Shown piece after piece: positions 44,401 to 52,779 of a stretch of 64,000 nt of DNA. How positions within the stretch are numbered: the stretch's first letter is position 1; each line of letters starts with the position of its first letter. The notes beneath the pieces were generated by a model. It made no database searches and had not been told where the DNA came from. It worked only from the letters and a program-made list of their open reading frames with translations. A program made the position numbers and the translations under genes. Origin of the DNA: Flaccisagitta enflata (lineage: Eukaryota; Chaetognatha; Sagittoidea; Aphragmophora); assembly GCA_965153355.1 (NCBI GenBank), contig OZ231127.1:33480001-33544000 (forward strand), read 5' to 3'.

Positions 44401-45176
44401 TTTTGGAATTTCATTCCCAGTAAAAAGTTATAGCTGAAAAATTAGTGAAAAATTGTATTTTTGTTAATTTTAGCTAGTTTTTAAGCTGTAACTCTTTACT
44501 GGGAATGAAATTCCAAAATCGCTCTGATGAGGCTAATTGTATTGATATAAGCTTCTATTCTCTATCTCACATGCAAATCTTCATTTAGCGGTTACGGCTG
44601 TAGGGGGGGTGCTACAGTTTTGGGGGGGGGGGTTAAGTTCTTGTATTTCACTTTCGTCTGTAAGTCTGAAAGACCTGACACGATTGTTGCTGCTTCAAAT
44701 ATCCCTCAAATATTTTCAGATCCCATGCCGCAAGACTTGACTGGTATGCTAGGCAAGCACACAACTTCCATGTTTGAATATCTCGCACCACCTCGTAGAC
44801 CAGGTAAAGTTATGACATGAGAGCAATATAGAAGACACCGTATATGAAATTGTTAAGCATCTGAGTTACATTGTTACCGGTTTTTATTTCAATTCATAAA
44901 GGTGGAGCCACTGCCGCTGCTGTTGCCGCAGCCTCAGCCGCCAGCTCTCTCGGTGGTGGGCATCCCTCGGCCGCCACTCACCATGGACCCGGTGGTGGAG
45001 GTGGTGGCGGCGGAGGTCACCACGGTCATCATCATGGTGGTGGCGGTGGAGGGGGAGGAGGAGGAGGGGGAGGTGGCGACCATCGTGGGCCAGGTCGAGA
45101 CCATCACCGATTGACCCGTCCATCCGCCAATCAGACTACGGATAACTCATCACAGCATTTTGAAAGAGTTTTTTGA
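18568..45176 (+). CDS. CDK9: Cyclin-dependent kinase 9 (eight exons, complete)
   Basis: Exons: 18568-18708, 19421-19561, 21419-21542, 37870-38103, 38954-39157, 41624-41767, 44720-44803, 44902-45176; 448 residues. CDK9 with cyclin T forms P-TEFb, which phosphorylates the RNA polymerase II CTD, DSIF and NELF in the nucleus to release paused polymerase. Visible motifs: P-loop [11 protein letters not shown], catalytic Lys60 in VALKK, the name-giving PITALRE helix (72-78), [11 protein letters not shown] with Asp161, DFGLARAF with Asp179, and the T-loop NRYTNRVVT with Thr198. Each lies 12 residues after the human position, showing an ungapped core behind a slightly longer N-terminus. The C-terminus replaces the short human tail by an Ala-rich and then Gly/His-rich stretch and ends FERVF as in vertebrates. 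Introns 1-2 are phase 0 and introns 3-7 phase 1. Confidence 0.97.
18765..18840. repeat. (GAT)n microsatellite
   Basis: About 24 GAT units starting 56 bases after the CDK9 exon 1 donor. Confidence 0.95.
18871..19190. mobile_element. hAT-like MITE, copy 2 (CDK9 intron 1)
   Basis: The termini CAGGGGTGTATAAAGTTGAG and its inverse (ending TTTATACACCCCTG) bracket 320 bases. The flanks GAAAATGA and GCAAATGA match at seven of eight bases, an aged 8-base target duplication. Confidence 0.8.
19421..19561 (+). CDS. CDK9: CDK9 exon 2 (PITALRE helix)
   Basis: Acceptor TGTACAG; donor CAA|GTAAGT, phase 0. Encodes [20 protein letters not shown] onward, nearly identical to vertebrate CDK9. Confidence 0.97.
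20188..20407 (+). mobile_element. GTCGCG-palindrome dispersed repeat
   Basis: Starts TAGTCGCGTGCACGCGACTC, followed by about ten GGTC/GGTT units, and ends GCCGTGTATCCGGCCTTGTT. It is nearly the same as 9256-9456 over its whole length. Confidence 0.8.
20561..20722. mobile_element. Truncated hAT-like MITE
   Basis: The left end AGGCCTGTTTATAATTGAGT and the internal AATCAAAGGGTTCAGAGATG match copy 1 at 16123. The right terminus is absent. Confidence 0.6.
20869..21220. mobile_element. Foldback MITE with perfect 8-bp target duplication
   Basis: The termini TACGTCTGTCAGAGTGCCTA and the inverse (ending ACTCTGACAGACGTA) bracket 352 bases whose arms pair for over 100 bases. The flanks are ATGCCCAC at 20861-20868 and ATGCCCAC at 21221-21228, an exact 8-base duplication typical of hAT-type insertion. 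No transposase is encoded. Confidence 0.88.
21286..21406. repeat. AAC/AAT/AGC-rich simple repeat
   Basis: Interrupted AAC, AAT and AGC triplets ending about 12 bases before the CDK9 exon 3 acceptor. Confidence 0.9.
21419..21542 (+). CDS. CDK9: CDK9 exon 3 (hinge region)
   Basis: Acceptor TTGCCAG; donor CTGG|GTAAGT, phase 1. Encodes [20 protein letters not shown] and the hinge [13 protein letters not shown]. An AAC/AAT-rich tract ends just before the acceptor. Confidence 0.96.
23267..24165. repeat. Composite repeat: GC-rich cores plus minisatellites
   Basis: A forward core (23267-23372) is followed by ~20-base units of the type GAGACTGGGATTTGAGCCTC (23390-23610). A partial forward core follows at 23634-23665. 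Then comes a second array of CTCAAATCTGCCCTCC-type units (23760-24040) and an inverted core (24085-24165). Confidence 0.75.
25000..26469. repeat. Left arm of 1.47 kb inverted repeat
   Basis: It is the near-complete reverse complement of 36362-37833. The outer boundary is sharp at TGGCGTGTTC (25000) and the inner one at GTGCTGAT (about 26468). The arm contains about four units of a ~183-base tandem repeat (ATCTGAAAGATCTTTCGAAA motif; 25560-26290) and a degenerate GTCGCG-family end. Confidence 0.9.
27901..28079 (-). mobile_element. GTCGCG-family repeat (inverted)
   Basis: Begins AACAAGGCCGTATACACGGC and ends GTCGCGTAGCACGCGACTAA followed by AAAT. The internal GGGCAGGGGCAGTGATAAAA matches the family. 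Confidence 0.75.
28270..28800. repeat. ~145-bp tandem repeat, about four copies
   Basis: TATGGAGTCTCTAAATGGAA recurs at about 28350, 28492 and 28653, with a diverged copy near 28793. Between copies is a CCTACCACCCAACCAGCCTA-like segment. Confidence 0.75.
30625..31290. mobile_element. Tc1/mariner-like foldback, nested insertion
   Basis: The termini CACTTTTTTTTTTATATAAG and the inverse (CTTATAAAAAAAAAAAGTG) bracket 666 bases, with TA on both sides (30623-30624 and 31291-31292). It interrupts the left arm of a surrounding foldback. The uninterrupted sequence is still readable in the right arm near 31670-31705. It also contains repeated AAGCACGC(C/T)CAGCCTCAG motifs. Confidence 0.85.
33090..33234 (-). 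mobile_element. GTCGCG-family repeat, compact full-length copy
   Basis: 145 bases from AACAAGGCCGGATACACGGC to GTCGCGTGTCCGCGAC and TAAAAATT. A very similar compact copy lies at 61689-61835. Confidence 0.8.
33700..34200. repeat. Degenerate GTCGCG-family copies
   Basis: Two or three decayed copies in a row, recognisable from ATACACGGCTACCCAAGTC (about 34010), GACCGACCAACCGACAAAGC (about 33925) and CACCGGCACGCGACTAGATC (about 34185). Confidence 0.6.
35100..35607. repeat. 20-bp minisatellite, about 25 copies
   Basis: Units of the form CTCAAATCCCAGCCTCGAGG repeat with strict 20-base period. A block with CCTGGAGG variants (35160-35325) is followed by a CCTCGAGG block. An inverted GC-rich core fragment follows at 35612-35668. 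Open frames over it are period artefacts. Confidence 0.95.
36362..37833. repeat. Right arm of 1.47 kb inverted repeat
   Basis: Inverse of 25000-26469 with scattered substitutions and small indels. It ends at GAACACGCCA (37833), 36 bases before CDK9 exon 4. About 9.9 kb separates the arms. Confidence 0.9.
37870..38103 (+). CDS. CDK9: CDK9 exon 4 (catalytic loop and T-loop)
   Basis: Acceptor TTACCCAG; donor TTGG|GTAAGT, phase 1. Encodes [19 protein letters not shown] and [20 protein letters not shown]. It starts only 36 bases after the end of the right arm of a 1.47 kb inverted repeat. Confidence 0.97.
38104..38953 (+). other. CDK9 intron 4
   Basis: It contains a foldback with termini ACGCGAATAAAAAAAAAAGC and the inverse ending TTTTTTTTTTCGCG (about 38158-38529). 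Part of the interior (38170-38400) is also found in direct orientation at 34870-35060. A GTCGCG-family fragment lies at 38620-38790. Confidence 0.7.
38158..38529. mobile_element. Foldback element beside CDK9 exon 4
   Basis: The inverted termini share CGCGAA and a poly-A followed by GCCGCAC. It begins about 54 bases after the exon 4 donor. A related, end-less copy lies in intron 3 at about 34860-35060. Confidence 0.65.
38954..39157 (+). CDS. CDK9: CDK9 exon 5
   Basis: Acceptor TTCAAAAAG is purine-rich but joins exactly to [20 protein letters not shown]. Donor AAAG|GTACAC, phase 1. Confidence 0.95.
39460..39710. repeat. ~10-bp minisatellite (AATACCCAAA-type)
   Basis: Units AATACCCAAA or AGTACCCTAA repeat about 24 times with drift from the first form to the second along the array. 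Confidence 0.8.
39939..40705. mobile_element. Tc1/mariner-like foldback (767 bp)
   Basis: Starts CAGGGTGTACCAACTCAGTT and ends with its inverse AACTGAGTTGGTACACCCTG. TA flanks both ends (39937-39938 and 40706-40707). Terminal arms match for about 60 bases with further inverted similarity inward. No transposase frame is seen. Confidence 0.82.
41624..41767 (+). CDS. CDK9: CDK9 exon 6
   Basis: Acceptor TTTCAAAG; donor TCAG|GTATGA, phase 1. Encodes [15 protein letters not shown] and [15 protein letters not shown], with the conserved kinase-end arginine. Confidence 0.96.
41808..41829. repeat. Hairpin leader of satellite array 1
   Basis: Nine-base arms GTGTTCCAC and GTGGAACAC around GATA. The identical 22 bases precede satellite array 2 at 52725-52746. 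Confidence 0.9.
41866..43815. repeat. 29-bp/58-bp dimeric satellite, array 1 (CDK9 intron 6)
   Basis: Two 29-base monomers alternate. One has CACCACCCAGTTTTCTCC and the other CACAGCCCAGAATTCTCC; both share (C/A)GATGTATGTCACA. About 66 monomers are present. The + strand unit contains no stop codon and 29 is not a multiple of three, so all three frames stay open for hundreds of codons by chance. The array starts about 100 bases after the CDK9 exon 6 donor. An AC-rich tract (43832-43888) and a 21-base GGCGGCAGTGGGGCCGCCCA minisatellite (43888-44095) follow. Confidence 0.95.
43888..44095. repeat. ~18-bp GC-rich minisatellite
   Basis: Units of GGCGGCAGTGGGGCCGCCCACA-type sequence repeat about ten times next to the AC tract. 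Each unit carries the inverted pair GGCGG/CCGCC, so the array can fold. Confidence 0.85.
44259..44662. mobile_element. Foldback element before CDK9 exon 7
   Basis: The termini TACAGACGAAAGTGAATTAC and the inverse (ending GTATTTCACTTTCGTCTGTA) bracket 404 bases. The arms pair through GTAGCACCCCCC and GCCTCATCAGAGCGATTTTG. It ends 57 bases before exon 7. Confidence 0.8.
44720..44803 (+). CDS. CDK9: CDK9 exon 7
   Basis: Acceptor ATTTTCAG; donor CCAG|GTAAAG, phase 1. Encodes [20 protein letters not shown] and the conserved YLAPPRRPG. Confidence 0.96.
44902..45176 (+). CDS. CDK9: CDK9 exon 8 (His/Gly-rich tail)
   Basis: Acceptor CATAAAG. It encodes an Ala-rich stretch, then about 45 residues dominated by Gly and His, then [19 protein letters not shown] and TGA. 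The final NQT...FERVF matches the vertebrate C-terminus, so the low-complexity part is an insertion, not a different end. Confidence 0.93.
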
Positions 45177-45857
45177 ATTCCTTTTTTTTCCTACTTCTTT
45201 TCTTAAGTTAAGGATTAAGTTAAGGATTAACTGTGAGTTATTCTGAATGAAAGGAGTTGATAAAATCAAATTCGAAATCTAGGGTACTTTGATTTGAGAA
45301 GGGGCAGGAGCAGTCATCCCTAAATGAGGTTGTTATAAAAGGAGATCACGCCAACCGACCGATCATAGAAGCGACGGTCATATCATATGAGCTCTTACAT
45401 TGTACTACGCACATACATACGCGCATATATACTGTCCCTGGTCAATTTGAGGCCATTGAGCAGTTTCATTGGTTGCAGCACGTTGCAGCACGTTGCAGCA
45501 CGTGCAAGTGTCAGTGCCACTCATTCAATATCAAGATCAATATGCCCCATCAACACCCCTTTTAAAACATTTTACTCATAATCTGTCTTGCGTTGCCGAA
45601 AAAATGAACATTTGAATTAATAAGTGTTCAACCATTTTGTTTGTCATTTCCCTTCCGTCCACGTGACAAATAGACACCACACCACAACAAAACCATTTGC
45701 ATTACACATCGCAATCGTTAGAACTTACATTGTCACGCTTTCATTTAGCGCAGTAAATGATTTCGAGCGCTTCACGCATGTGCAGTGGAAACCGCATTTT
45801 TTTTAATCGACCACTCTTTGTCTCCCTTGATATCTGGAAATGGGACTTTACCATTAG

Positions 45858-45952
<95 letters not shown>

Positions 45953-46977
45953 CGGAATAAGCCATTTCCATCGACTATCGTCATTATCATCATCATCAAT
46001 TAATGACAAATCGTTCAAACACGGACTGACTTTTGTAAAATGTTTGTTTTGTGTGCCTCGTAGTGGATTATTTCTTGTTTTCATGTTATTCTTTTTTTTA
46101 GATCCTTGTTTTATGACATACAATTCCTGTATGTCGTTATGTTGCCAAATTTCCAAGGCTGATTAGTGACCATCCATATTAATCCATGAAACCCTTTCAA
46201 TTCTTCAGTGCCAATGTTTCAAAATCAGTTCTAATAAAGAAATGATTATATCTTTCAAGTAACGCATATCCACAAGTAACTTTGTCCATGGTTGATTTGT
46301 CAGTCAGTTGCTTGGTTGGTCAAATCTTACCTCCAGTATTTTTGGCCCTCTCTAAGATTAAATGAAAAGCAGCAAGTGGGCTATGATAAAGAGATATTTT
46401 TATCTTCCACTATTTCTTTGTTTGGGAAGGTTTTGAGACGCTAGTACTGAAGCCCCGATGTCCCTGTATGACTTCCCGCCCCCTTATGAACCGCCACGGT
46501 TTATCAACTGTTCCAGAGAGATCGCCCGTTTAGACAAAAATTGGCGCGCTCTTAGCCAACGTGCCAATAGTAACGCGCGTCATTATCTTTTCTTCTGTAA
46601 CCTTCAGAAGTTTCAACGCTCTTGATTCTTGACATTATATATATATATATCCGTTTTGTTCAACGACACATTTACATATATTCATACGAACATTAGTATA
46701 TATATTTTTTTCATGTTTTGTTTTTCTTCATATTTTGAGTTTCTCTTTTCGAATGAATTTTCCTTTACTGAATATTTTTAGACCATGACCCGAAAGAAAA
46801 AAAGATTCACCGGGTGAAAGAAAAAGACAAGAAAAAACAACATTCCAACGGTCGCGGAGTAAAAACAATTCCACTGATGTTATTCGTGTTTCGTGATAAC
46901 ATTGTTTTTTAATCATTTTTGAATACTGAGTAATGAAAACAATTTGCACTCGAAAACAACAGTACAAACAGTTCATA
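45177..46977. other. CDK9 3' region and spacer to the MFS gene
   Basis: It contains a tract of about 32 AAC units (45859-45955) and a short TA run (46637-46651). No canonical AATAAA was found close to the CDK9 stop, and no exon was recognised. Confidence 0.6.
45859..45955. repeat. (AAC)n microsatellite
   Basis: About 32 uninterrupted AAC units. Confidence 0.95.
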
Positions 46978-47192
46978 ATGGCGGAGAGTGCAACCATTGG
47001 GATAAAGGATACGTCGACGACGACGACGACGAAATCGCTACCGTCGTCGTCTAACGAAGAAGTGGAATCTGCTCGTGGTTCCAATTCCAAGGTCACCGAG
47101 CGGAGTTTTTTAACGCGGATTTTTCTTTTTCTTCTTTGCGATTTGTTGAGTTTTACGGTGATTCTTCCGCTGCTTCCCTCGATCCTTGACAG
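46978..47192 (+). CDS. MFSD10-like: MFSD10-like exon 1
   Basis: A Ser/Thr-rich cytosolic leader, then the first transmembrane helix with the conserved LLPLLP-type ending. Donor ACAG|GTAAGA, phase 2. Confidence 0.85.
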
Positions 47193-48977
47193 GTAAGAAC
47201 TTCAAAGGGTTAATTTGGGCGACCGAGGGACCGACAGACAGACGCATGAGCGTTTGTTTGATAGCTGTTTTGCAAACAGTGACCATACATTTGTAATCAC
47301 GAGTATATAGATATAAATCAATTGGAGCAATATTCCTCACAATACCAAAACTGACACCAACTCCTAGTTTTCCCTAAGACAGTCTAAGAAAGTGTGCAGT
47401 AGATGTCGTCTAGACTTGGAAATACGGGGGAATTCATATTAATTGGGAAGGCAAATAACATAAAAAATTGGTATTTGGAATATAAACTAAAAACAGGATG
47501 CTTTGTTGACGATCGGCATTGTTTGCCATGGAAACACATTTCCATGTATTCCCGCTAAAATATCAATTAGAGAAATTTTTTGAGGGAACATTGCTTAAGA
47601 TCAAATTTGCTACAACTTTTCCTTAGTATGTTCTGTAAGAATATCGCACATTTAGTTGTTGCTAGGGAGCGTAACTATGTGTGACAACCCTGTGATGCTT
47701 CCTACTATCTAGGAAAAAAGTATATCTACACCTTCTACGAAGGATATCTCCGCTTCTAAAAATGCTAGAGAGATTTTTAAAAAAACAAATTAAACATCAT
47801 CAAAAAATCTTCAAAATGAGTTCAATCTAGTTGGTGTATCTTAAACCGTTTAGAAATTACAAGCGAAAATGTAAAAGACATTCATTTTAAAAATCAAGAA
47901 AATATAAAAAACAGCAGAATGCAGAAATTATAGACAGCTTTACATCAACATATCTCCGCTTCTAGAGCAGCTACTACAATTTTTTAAAAAACAAAATTAT
48001 CGACATCAAAAAATCTAGAAGATGAACTCATTCTAGGTTCTGTGGTTTTGTACGTTTAAAAATGGCAGATATAAATATAAATTTCCTCCTAAATTGTAAA
48101 TTTGCCTATGAGCGTCAACACCATATCCTCTATAATAAGTTAGAATGGCTTTAGATATTGCTTCCAAAACTTTTGATGAAAATTTTTAGTTAAAAAACAA
48201 ATTATTTTATAAATCAACACTTTTTATATAATGATTAAATAGATATTAGGTCACTAAATCATATTGTATCCCAGGTGTAGATATACTTTTTTCCTAGGTA
48301 GTAGCAACCGCTAAATGAGCGACATTCTTACAGAACATACTGTGGGAAAGTTGTAGCAAATTTAATTTCAAGCAATATTCCCTAAAAAAAAATTCTCAAA
48401 ATATTGATACTTTGGCGGGAATACATGGAAAAGTGTTTTCATGGCACCCAACACCCATCATCAATAAAGCATCCTTTTTATTAGTTTATACACCAAATAT
48501 CAGTCCCATAGATTTATTTGTCTTCCTACTATGAATTCCCCCGTATTTCCAAGACTAGACGACATGTACTGTACCCCAAAATTAGATTGCTTACCAAATG
48601 CAGTCATCTACACATGATTTTGATTTTAAATCTTTAGCTATAAGCGAAGCGATGCGTCTGGTTTCTACGCGCTTCTCGAATCTTCCTCTCAATCTCTCCG
48701 TCGACGGCTTCCGGTCCCAGCAGAAATGGAAGAAAAAGTAGAATCGGTCTTTATCGGAGGAATCATCGGATCCTTATTCTCTTTGCTACAGTTTATTGCA
48801 TCACCGTTGATTGGTATGGAGAGAGAGTGAGAGAGTCAGAGAGCGAGAGAGCGAGTGAGCAAGAGAACGAGAGACCGAGAGAGCGAGAGAGCAAGAGAGA
48901 GGAGAGAGAGACGCACTCACACGGGTACACACACACACACGCAAACAAACAAAAACAAACAAACAAACAAACAAACA

Positions 48978-49057
<80 letters not shown>

Positions 49058-51193
49058 TATAAGAACATCAGCCTCAAAATTTGGCCAAAATATAAGAACA
49101 TCTTAAGAATATACTGAGCTTCAGATTTAAGGATAAGAATGACATTTTTCAAAAAACGAGTAAAATTAGATGAATTAGGCTGGAAATGACCAAAAAATTT
49201 TTGAGAAGCGGCAATGGAGGGGCCCATAACCTGTGATTCCATTTTTTCAATCAGATGATTTCATATCCACCCCCAAAAGCCTCAAACCAGGCTACTAGGA
49301 CCCCAAATCTGGCCTCTCAGACCCAAAATTTGGCTTCTAAGACTCCTTATCAGGTCTTTCAGACCCCAAATCCAGACTCTTAGACCCTAAATAAGACCAC
49401 TAAATCCCAAAATTAAACCCCTACGACCCCAAATCCGGCATTTTAGACACCATATCAGGCTTCTCAGACTCCAAGTCAGGCCTCCAAAACCCAAAATCAG
49501 GCCTCTAAAGCTCCAAACCAGTCCTCTCAAACCCCAAATCAGGCCCCAGATATAAGATAATTAGGCACTTATTTGTCAGAAAAAATTAAAGGTAATCAAG
49601 AATACATAGTGTGGTTATTTTTTGCCCATTTCTAAACTCATTTTGGCCCTTTACATGGAACTCATTACCTTTTTGGGCAGTGGCCTCAAAGGGCCAATGT
49701 CCTATAGAACTCAGGGGGGAAAGGTTATGTACATACATAAAAAAGCAGCCTAAAGGCACTATATTGTTAGCGGTACCCATGCACTGCTTTAGTGGTTTGT
49801 TAGTAAACACAGTGGCAATCTGTCTATCCATCCATATCTGCAAAGAATATGAGTCTTTAAGGCAAAAATAAGGGTCAAAGAGGCCAGTAACTGGGTCTCA
49901 GAGGCCAGTTTCTTAATCTCAAGAGTCTAGCATTTGGGTTTTTGTGGCCACAATTTGGGCCTTTAAAGCTAGGATATGGGTCTCAGGGGCTAGAATCTGG
50001 GTTCTAGGGTCCAGAATCTGGGACTCAATACCAGAATCTGGGTCTGAGGTGCAAAGATCTGGGTTTGTAAGATCAAGATGAGGGTGTTCAAATCCAAAAT
50101 AGGGGTATCAGAAGCGAGAATCTAAGTCTATAAGTCAAAAACCATGATCCTTAGTCCAGAATATAGGTTTCCTAGCCAGATTTGGGTCATTATGCATGGA
50201 TTTGGTCAGAATAGACCCCAAAGGAGACGAAGCCCTGAGGATGGGGCAGGGGGGGTGGATCTACGCACAGACGTACATACAGGTGGACAGACAGATTCTC
50301 CGTGTTCTATCGGACTTCGTCCCCTTTGGGGCCGCTGCCTAAAAGGAAGGGGGGGTCAATACAATAGCTGGATCTAAGAAATTGGGAAATAGGGCTTATC
50401 CAAAGGCTACTTTTTACCAATCATTCCTGGACAAAAAAAATGCCATTGTCCCATCTTTAGCGCATCAATACTCAGCTCTAATCAGTTCTCACAAGTAAAG
50501 TGAACTAGTTTTTGATAGTCAAACCACTGTCGAGGATGAATAAATCCTGAGATATCCTAAAGTTCACATTTATATACCACTATTACTTTGTTTTGGCCCT
50601 TAATTGGAAATAATTTACCTGATTTTCTTTGACTTTTGATAGAAAAAAACCAATAACTGATTAAAACGCCTTTAATTTTCTTGTTATTTACGCGGTTCTC
50701 CTTAAAAGGGTCCTGCCTGCACATTTTTGCTCCTGGATTGTTTTTCACACCTGGGATGGCTGTCATAAAGGTCGAAGATGATAGTTCTTGTTAGAAAACT
50801 CAAGTTTTTAGCATTTTGTGCAAGAACTAGCCCAACCGAGATACCCTACTGAAAAGAACAGACGCTGATAGAGTTTGAATTCAAATTTCGGATGAGCCAA
50901 GAAGTGGGTGAGAACATCTCGATGAGAAATAAGATGAGGCTCATAATTTTTTTGTTAGTCTTTTGTAACATAAACGGTCTAAATAGCAACGTGCAGTAAG
51001 CATTTTCCGTTCTTATACTTGCTTATCCTTATATTTCTTTGATGGTCAGGTGCCTTATCGGACAAATTCGGTCGTAAGCCGTTGCTTTTGCTCACCGTCT
51101 TCGGATCTTTTTTCTCTTATCTGATTTGGGCATTAGTCGCCGACTCCTTCATCGGCTTCCTGTTTGCTAGAATCCTCTTGGGTCTCAGCAGAG
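46978..51193 (+). CDS. MFSD10-like: MFSD10-like major facilitator transporter (first three exons, partial)
   Basis: Exons: 46978-47192, 48638-48813, 51050-51193, joined in phase 2 and then phase 1, giving about 178 residues. MFSD10 (TETRAN) is a 12-helix membrane carrier implicated in organic anion transport. Helix 1 is IFLFLLCDLLSFTVILPLLP, close to human MFSD10. Then come an extracellular loop (DASGFYALLESS), helix 2 VFIGGIIGSLFSLLQFIASP, MFS motif A GALSDKFGRKP (131-140), helix 3 LLLLTVFGSFFSYLIWALVA and helix 4 FIGFLFARILLGLSRG. The frame ends at donor AGAG|GTAAGT, so helices 5-12 must follow; I found no matching exon up to 64000. Either the next intron exceeds 12.8 kb or the gene is broken. 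ATG 46978 (MAESAT) is preferred to the in-frame ATG 46933. Confidence 0.85.
47396..48573. mobile_element. Long foldback element in MFSD10-like intron 1
   Basis: The left arm (GTAGATGTCGTCTAGACTTG, then GAAATACGGGGGAATTCAT) and the right arm (ATGAATTCCCCCGTATTTCC, then AAGACTAGACGAC) pair over about 300 bases each. Shared internal landmarks are GTATGTTCTGTAAGAATAT and TTGCCATGGAAACAC. A shorter relative lies at 56298-56870. Confidence 0.82.
48638..48813 (+). CDS. MFSD10-like: MFSD10-like exon 2
   Basis: Acceptor TCTTTAG; donor ATTG|GTATGG, phase 1. Encodes loop 1 and helix 2. A GA-rich stretch begins 5 bases after the donor. Confidence 0.87.
48814..51049 (+). other. MFSD10-like intron 2 (2.2 kb)
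   Basis: It contains GA-rich sequence from the donor on, (GA)n (48983-49051), an ~24-base CCCAAATC(A/C)GGCCTC-type minisatellite (49260-49560), a partial GC-rich core (49673-49706), a GGGTCTCAGAGGCCAGAATC-type array (49880-50160) and an inverted core (50305-50345). Confidence 0.75.
51050..51193 (+). CDS. MFSD10-like: MFSD10-like exon 3
   Basis: Acceptor ATGGTCAG; donor AGAG|GTAAGT, phase 1. Encodes motif A and helices 3-4, ending LLGLSRG, which aligns with the human LIGGISKG. Confidence 0.88.
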
Positions 51194-51428
51194 GTAAGTT
51201 TTTCTCTCTGTTGTTTTGTTTTTTTTTTTTTTTTTTGCGGACGCATCTGTTCAACATGTCCTTAAGCTCCCTTCCGCACATTAATCAAAATCAAGACTGG
51301 ATGAAAACATGACTTAAGAATTTGTGTGATACCCATCCGTCTGTCTGATTGAGTTACAGTATCTCGGAAGAAAAACATGTAGGATAAATAGATACATTGA
51401 AGGCGTGATAAATGATTTGCTATTGTTC

Positions 51429-51749
51429 CAGGGGTGTATATAGTTGAGCGGCTTTTGATTTTATTCCCCCCCCCCTGCCTTTGATTTTCTTCCCCGCGAC
51501 GCATCGCGTCGCATTACAAAATCTATGATTTTCTTCCCCACAAAGCAATAAAACAGTACACTATAGGTTTGAATAGTGTTAAAATGTGTTGTAGTAATCA
51601 GAGACTACCATTTGGAACTACCAAAAGTGTTAAATCCTCAAAAATTTCCTTTTTTCTTTTTTTTTAGCTTTTGATTTTTTTCCCCATCTCCAAACCCTTT
51701 GATTTTATTCCGGGGGGGGGGGGGGAATGCTCAACTTTATACACGCCTG
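51429..51749. mobile_element. hAT-like MITE, copy 3, perfect target duplication
   Basis: Starts CAGGGGTGTATATAGTTGAG and ends CTCAACTTTATACACGCCTG. It is flanked by TATTGTTC at 51421-51428 and TATTGTTC at 51750-51757, an exact 8-base duplication. The interior contains C and G homopolymer runs, as in copy 1. Confidence 0.9.
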
Positions 51750-51775
51750 TATTGTTCAAGAAAACATGGCAAATA

Positions 51776-51952
51776 CAGTTAAACCCCGCTATAACGGATC
51801 CAAGAGTAACGAAAATCCGCCTATAACGAATCTAAGAACTTGGTCCCTTCATATCAATTTCTTTTAATTTCTATGTTGGCTATAAGGGAAATCCGTCTAT
51901 AGTGGATAAAATTTGTTGGTCCCTTGATATCCGTTATTGCGGGGTTTAACTG
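51776..51952. mobile_element. pogo/Tigger-like MITE
   Basis: Starts CAGTTAAACCCCGCTATAAC and ends TTATTGCGGGGTTTAACTG, with TA on both sides (51774-51775 and 51953-51954). The terminal pattern CAGTTAAACCCC...ATAACGGA is typical of pogo/Tigger non-autonomous elements. It sits 19 bases after the target duplication of hAT-like copy 3. Confidence 0.85.
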
Positions 51953-52724
51953 TACCTTTTAAAACAAGTGACGTGGGGTTCCAATATCGTTGCGGACGGG
52001 TGGGCACTGGGCAGTGACGTCCAACCCCCACCCTAACCCCCACACAAACGTACACAAATAGTATCTATAACGCTTGTTTTGCCACTTTTCAACTCGATCA
52101 CGATCATCATGGACCGATGAATGAACCAACGGACCAACGGACCGACTGAAGGACAAAGCCTCTTATAGAGCTGCAACTTATATCGATAAGATACAGGAGA
52201 AAATAAAACTAGCCAGATGGGTGGCGAATGGAGTAATGTCCGGATTAAGACGCTGATTTGCGTAAAGCAATTTCAAGATTACCGTGTATTTAAATGGAAA
52301 ACATTTGAGCAACAATCAATTGGAATTTAAACCTTCATGTGATTTACTGCTTTTACTGGAAGCAGAATATGAATCAAACATTTTCTCCGTATTATAAAGG
52401 ATGTAAAGTATTGCTTGTTGTAGTCTGTACTCAAGGAATGAAAAGATTACAAATAGTTAAATTTATTTCGGAAAACTCATGTTTAAGTGAGATTGTTCGG
52501 TTCGAATTCCTGTCAAGAATCCGCCAACGGGTTGCGATTGAAGCAAGTCGATACTTGTGCTTGAAGCCGGAGCTTATTAAGGGAAACTGGAGCTTGCACC
52601 CGCATTAATCCGTCCTCATATTTAACTAACCAGTAACCATCCGCTTAACTAAACATTCGCTCGCCTTTCTCATAGACTACATTGTGTTTCTAGTTTACCC
52701 TCTTTTAACAATCATTCATTAATT

Positions 52725-52746
52725 GTGTTCCACGATAGTGGAACAC
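52725..52746. repeat. Hairpin leader of satellite array 2
   Basis: Identical to 41808-41829: arms GTGTTCCAC and GTGGAACAC around GATA. The following 40 bases (AATATT...ATTTCTCCGT) are also related to those after leader 1. Confidence 0.9.
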
Positions 52747-52779
52747 TAAATATTAAGAATTTCTCCGTCTGTTATTTCG

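Noticed and set aside
52339-52608. 89-codon open frame after the pogo-like element
   Set aside because: It starts at a non-ATG codon, has no recognisable domain, and shows no link by phase or sequence to the MFSD10-like gene.
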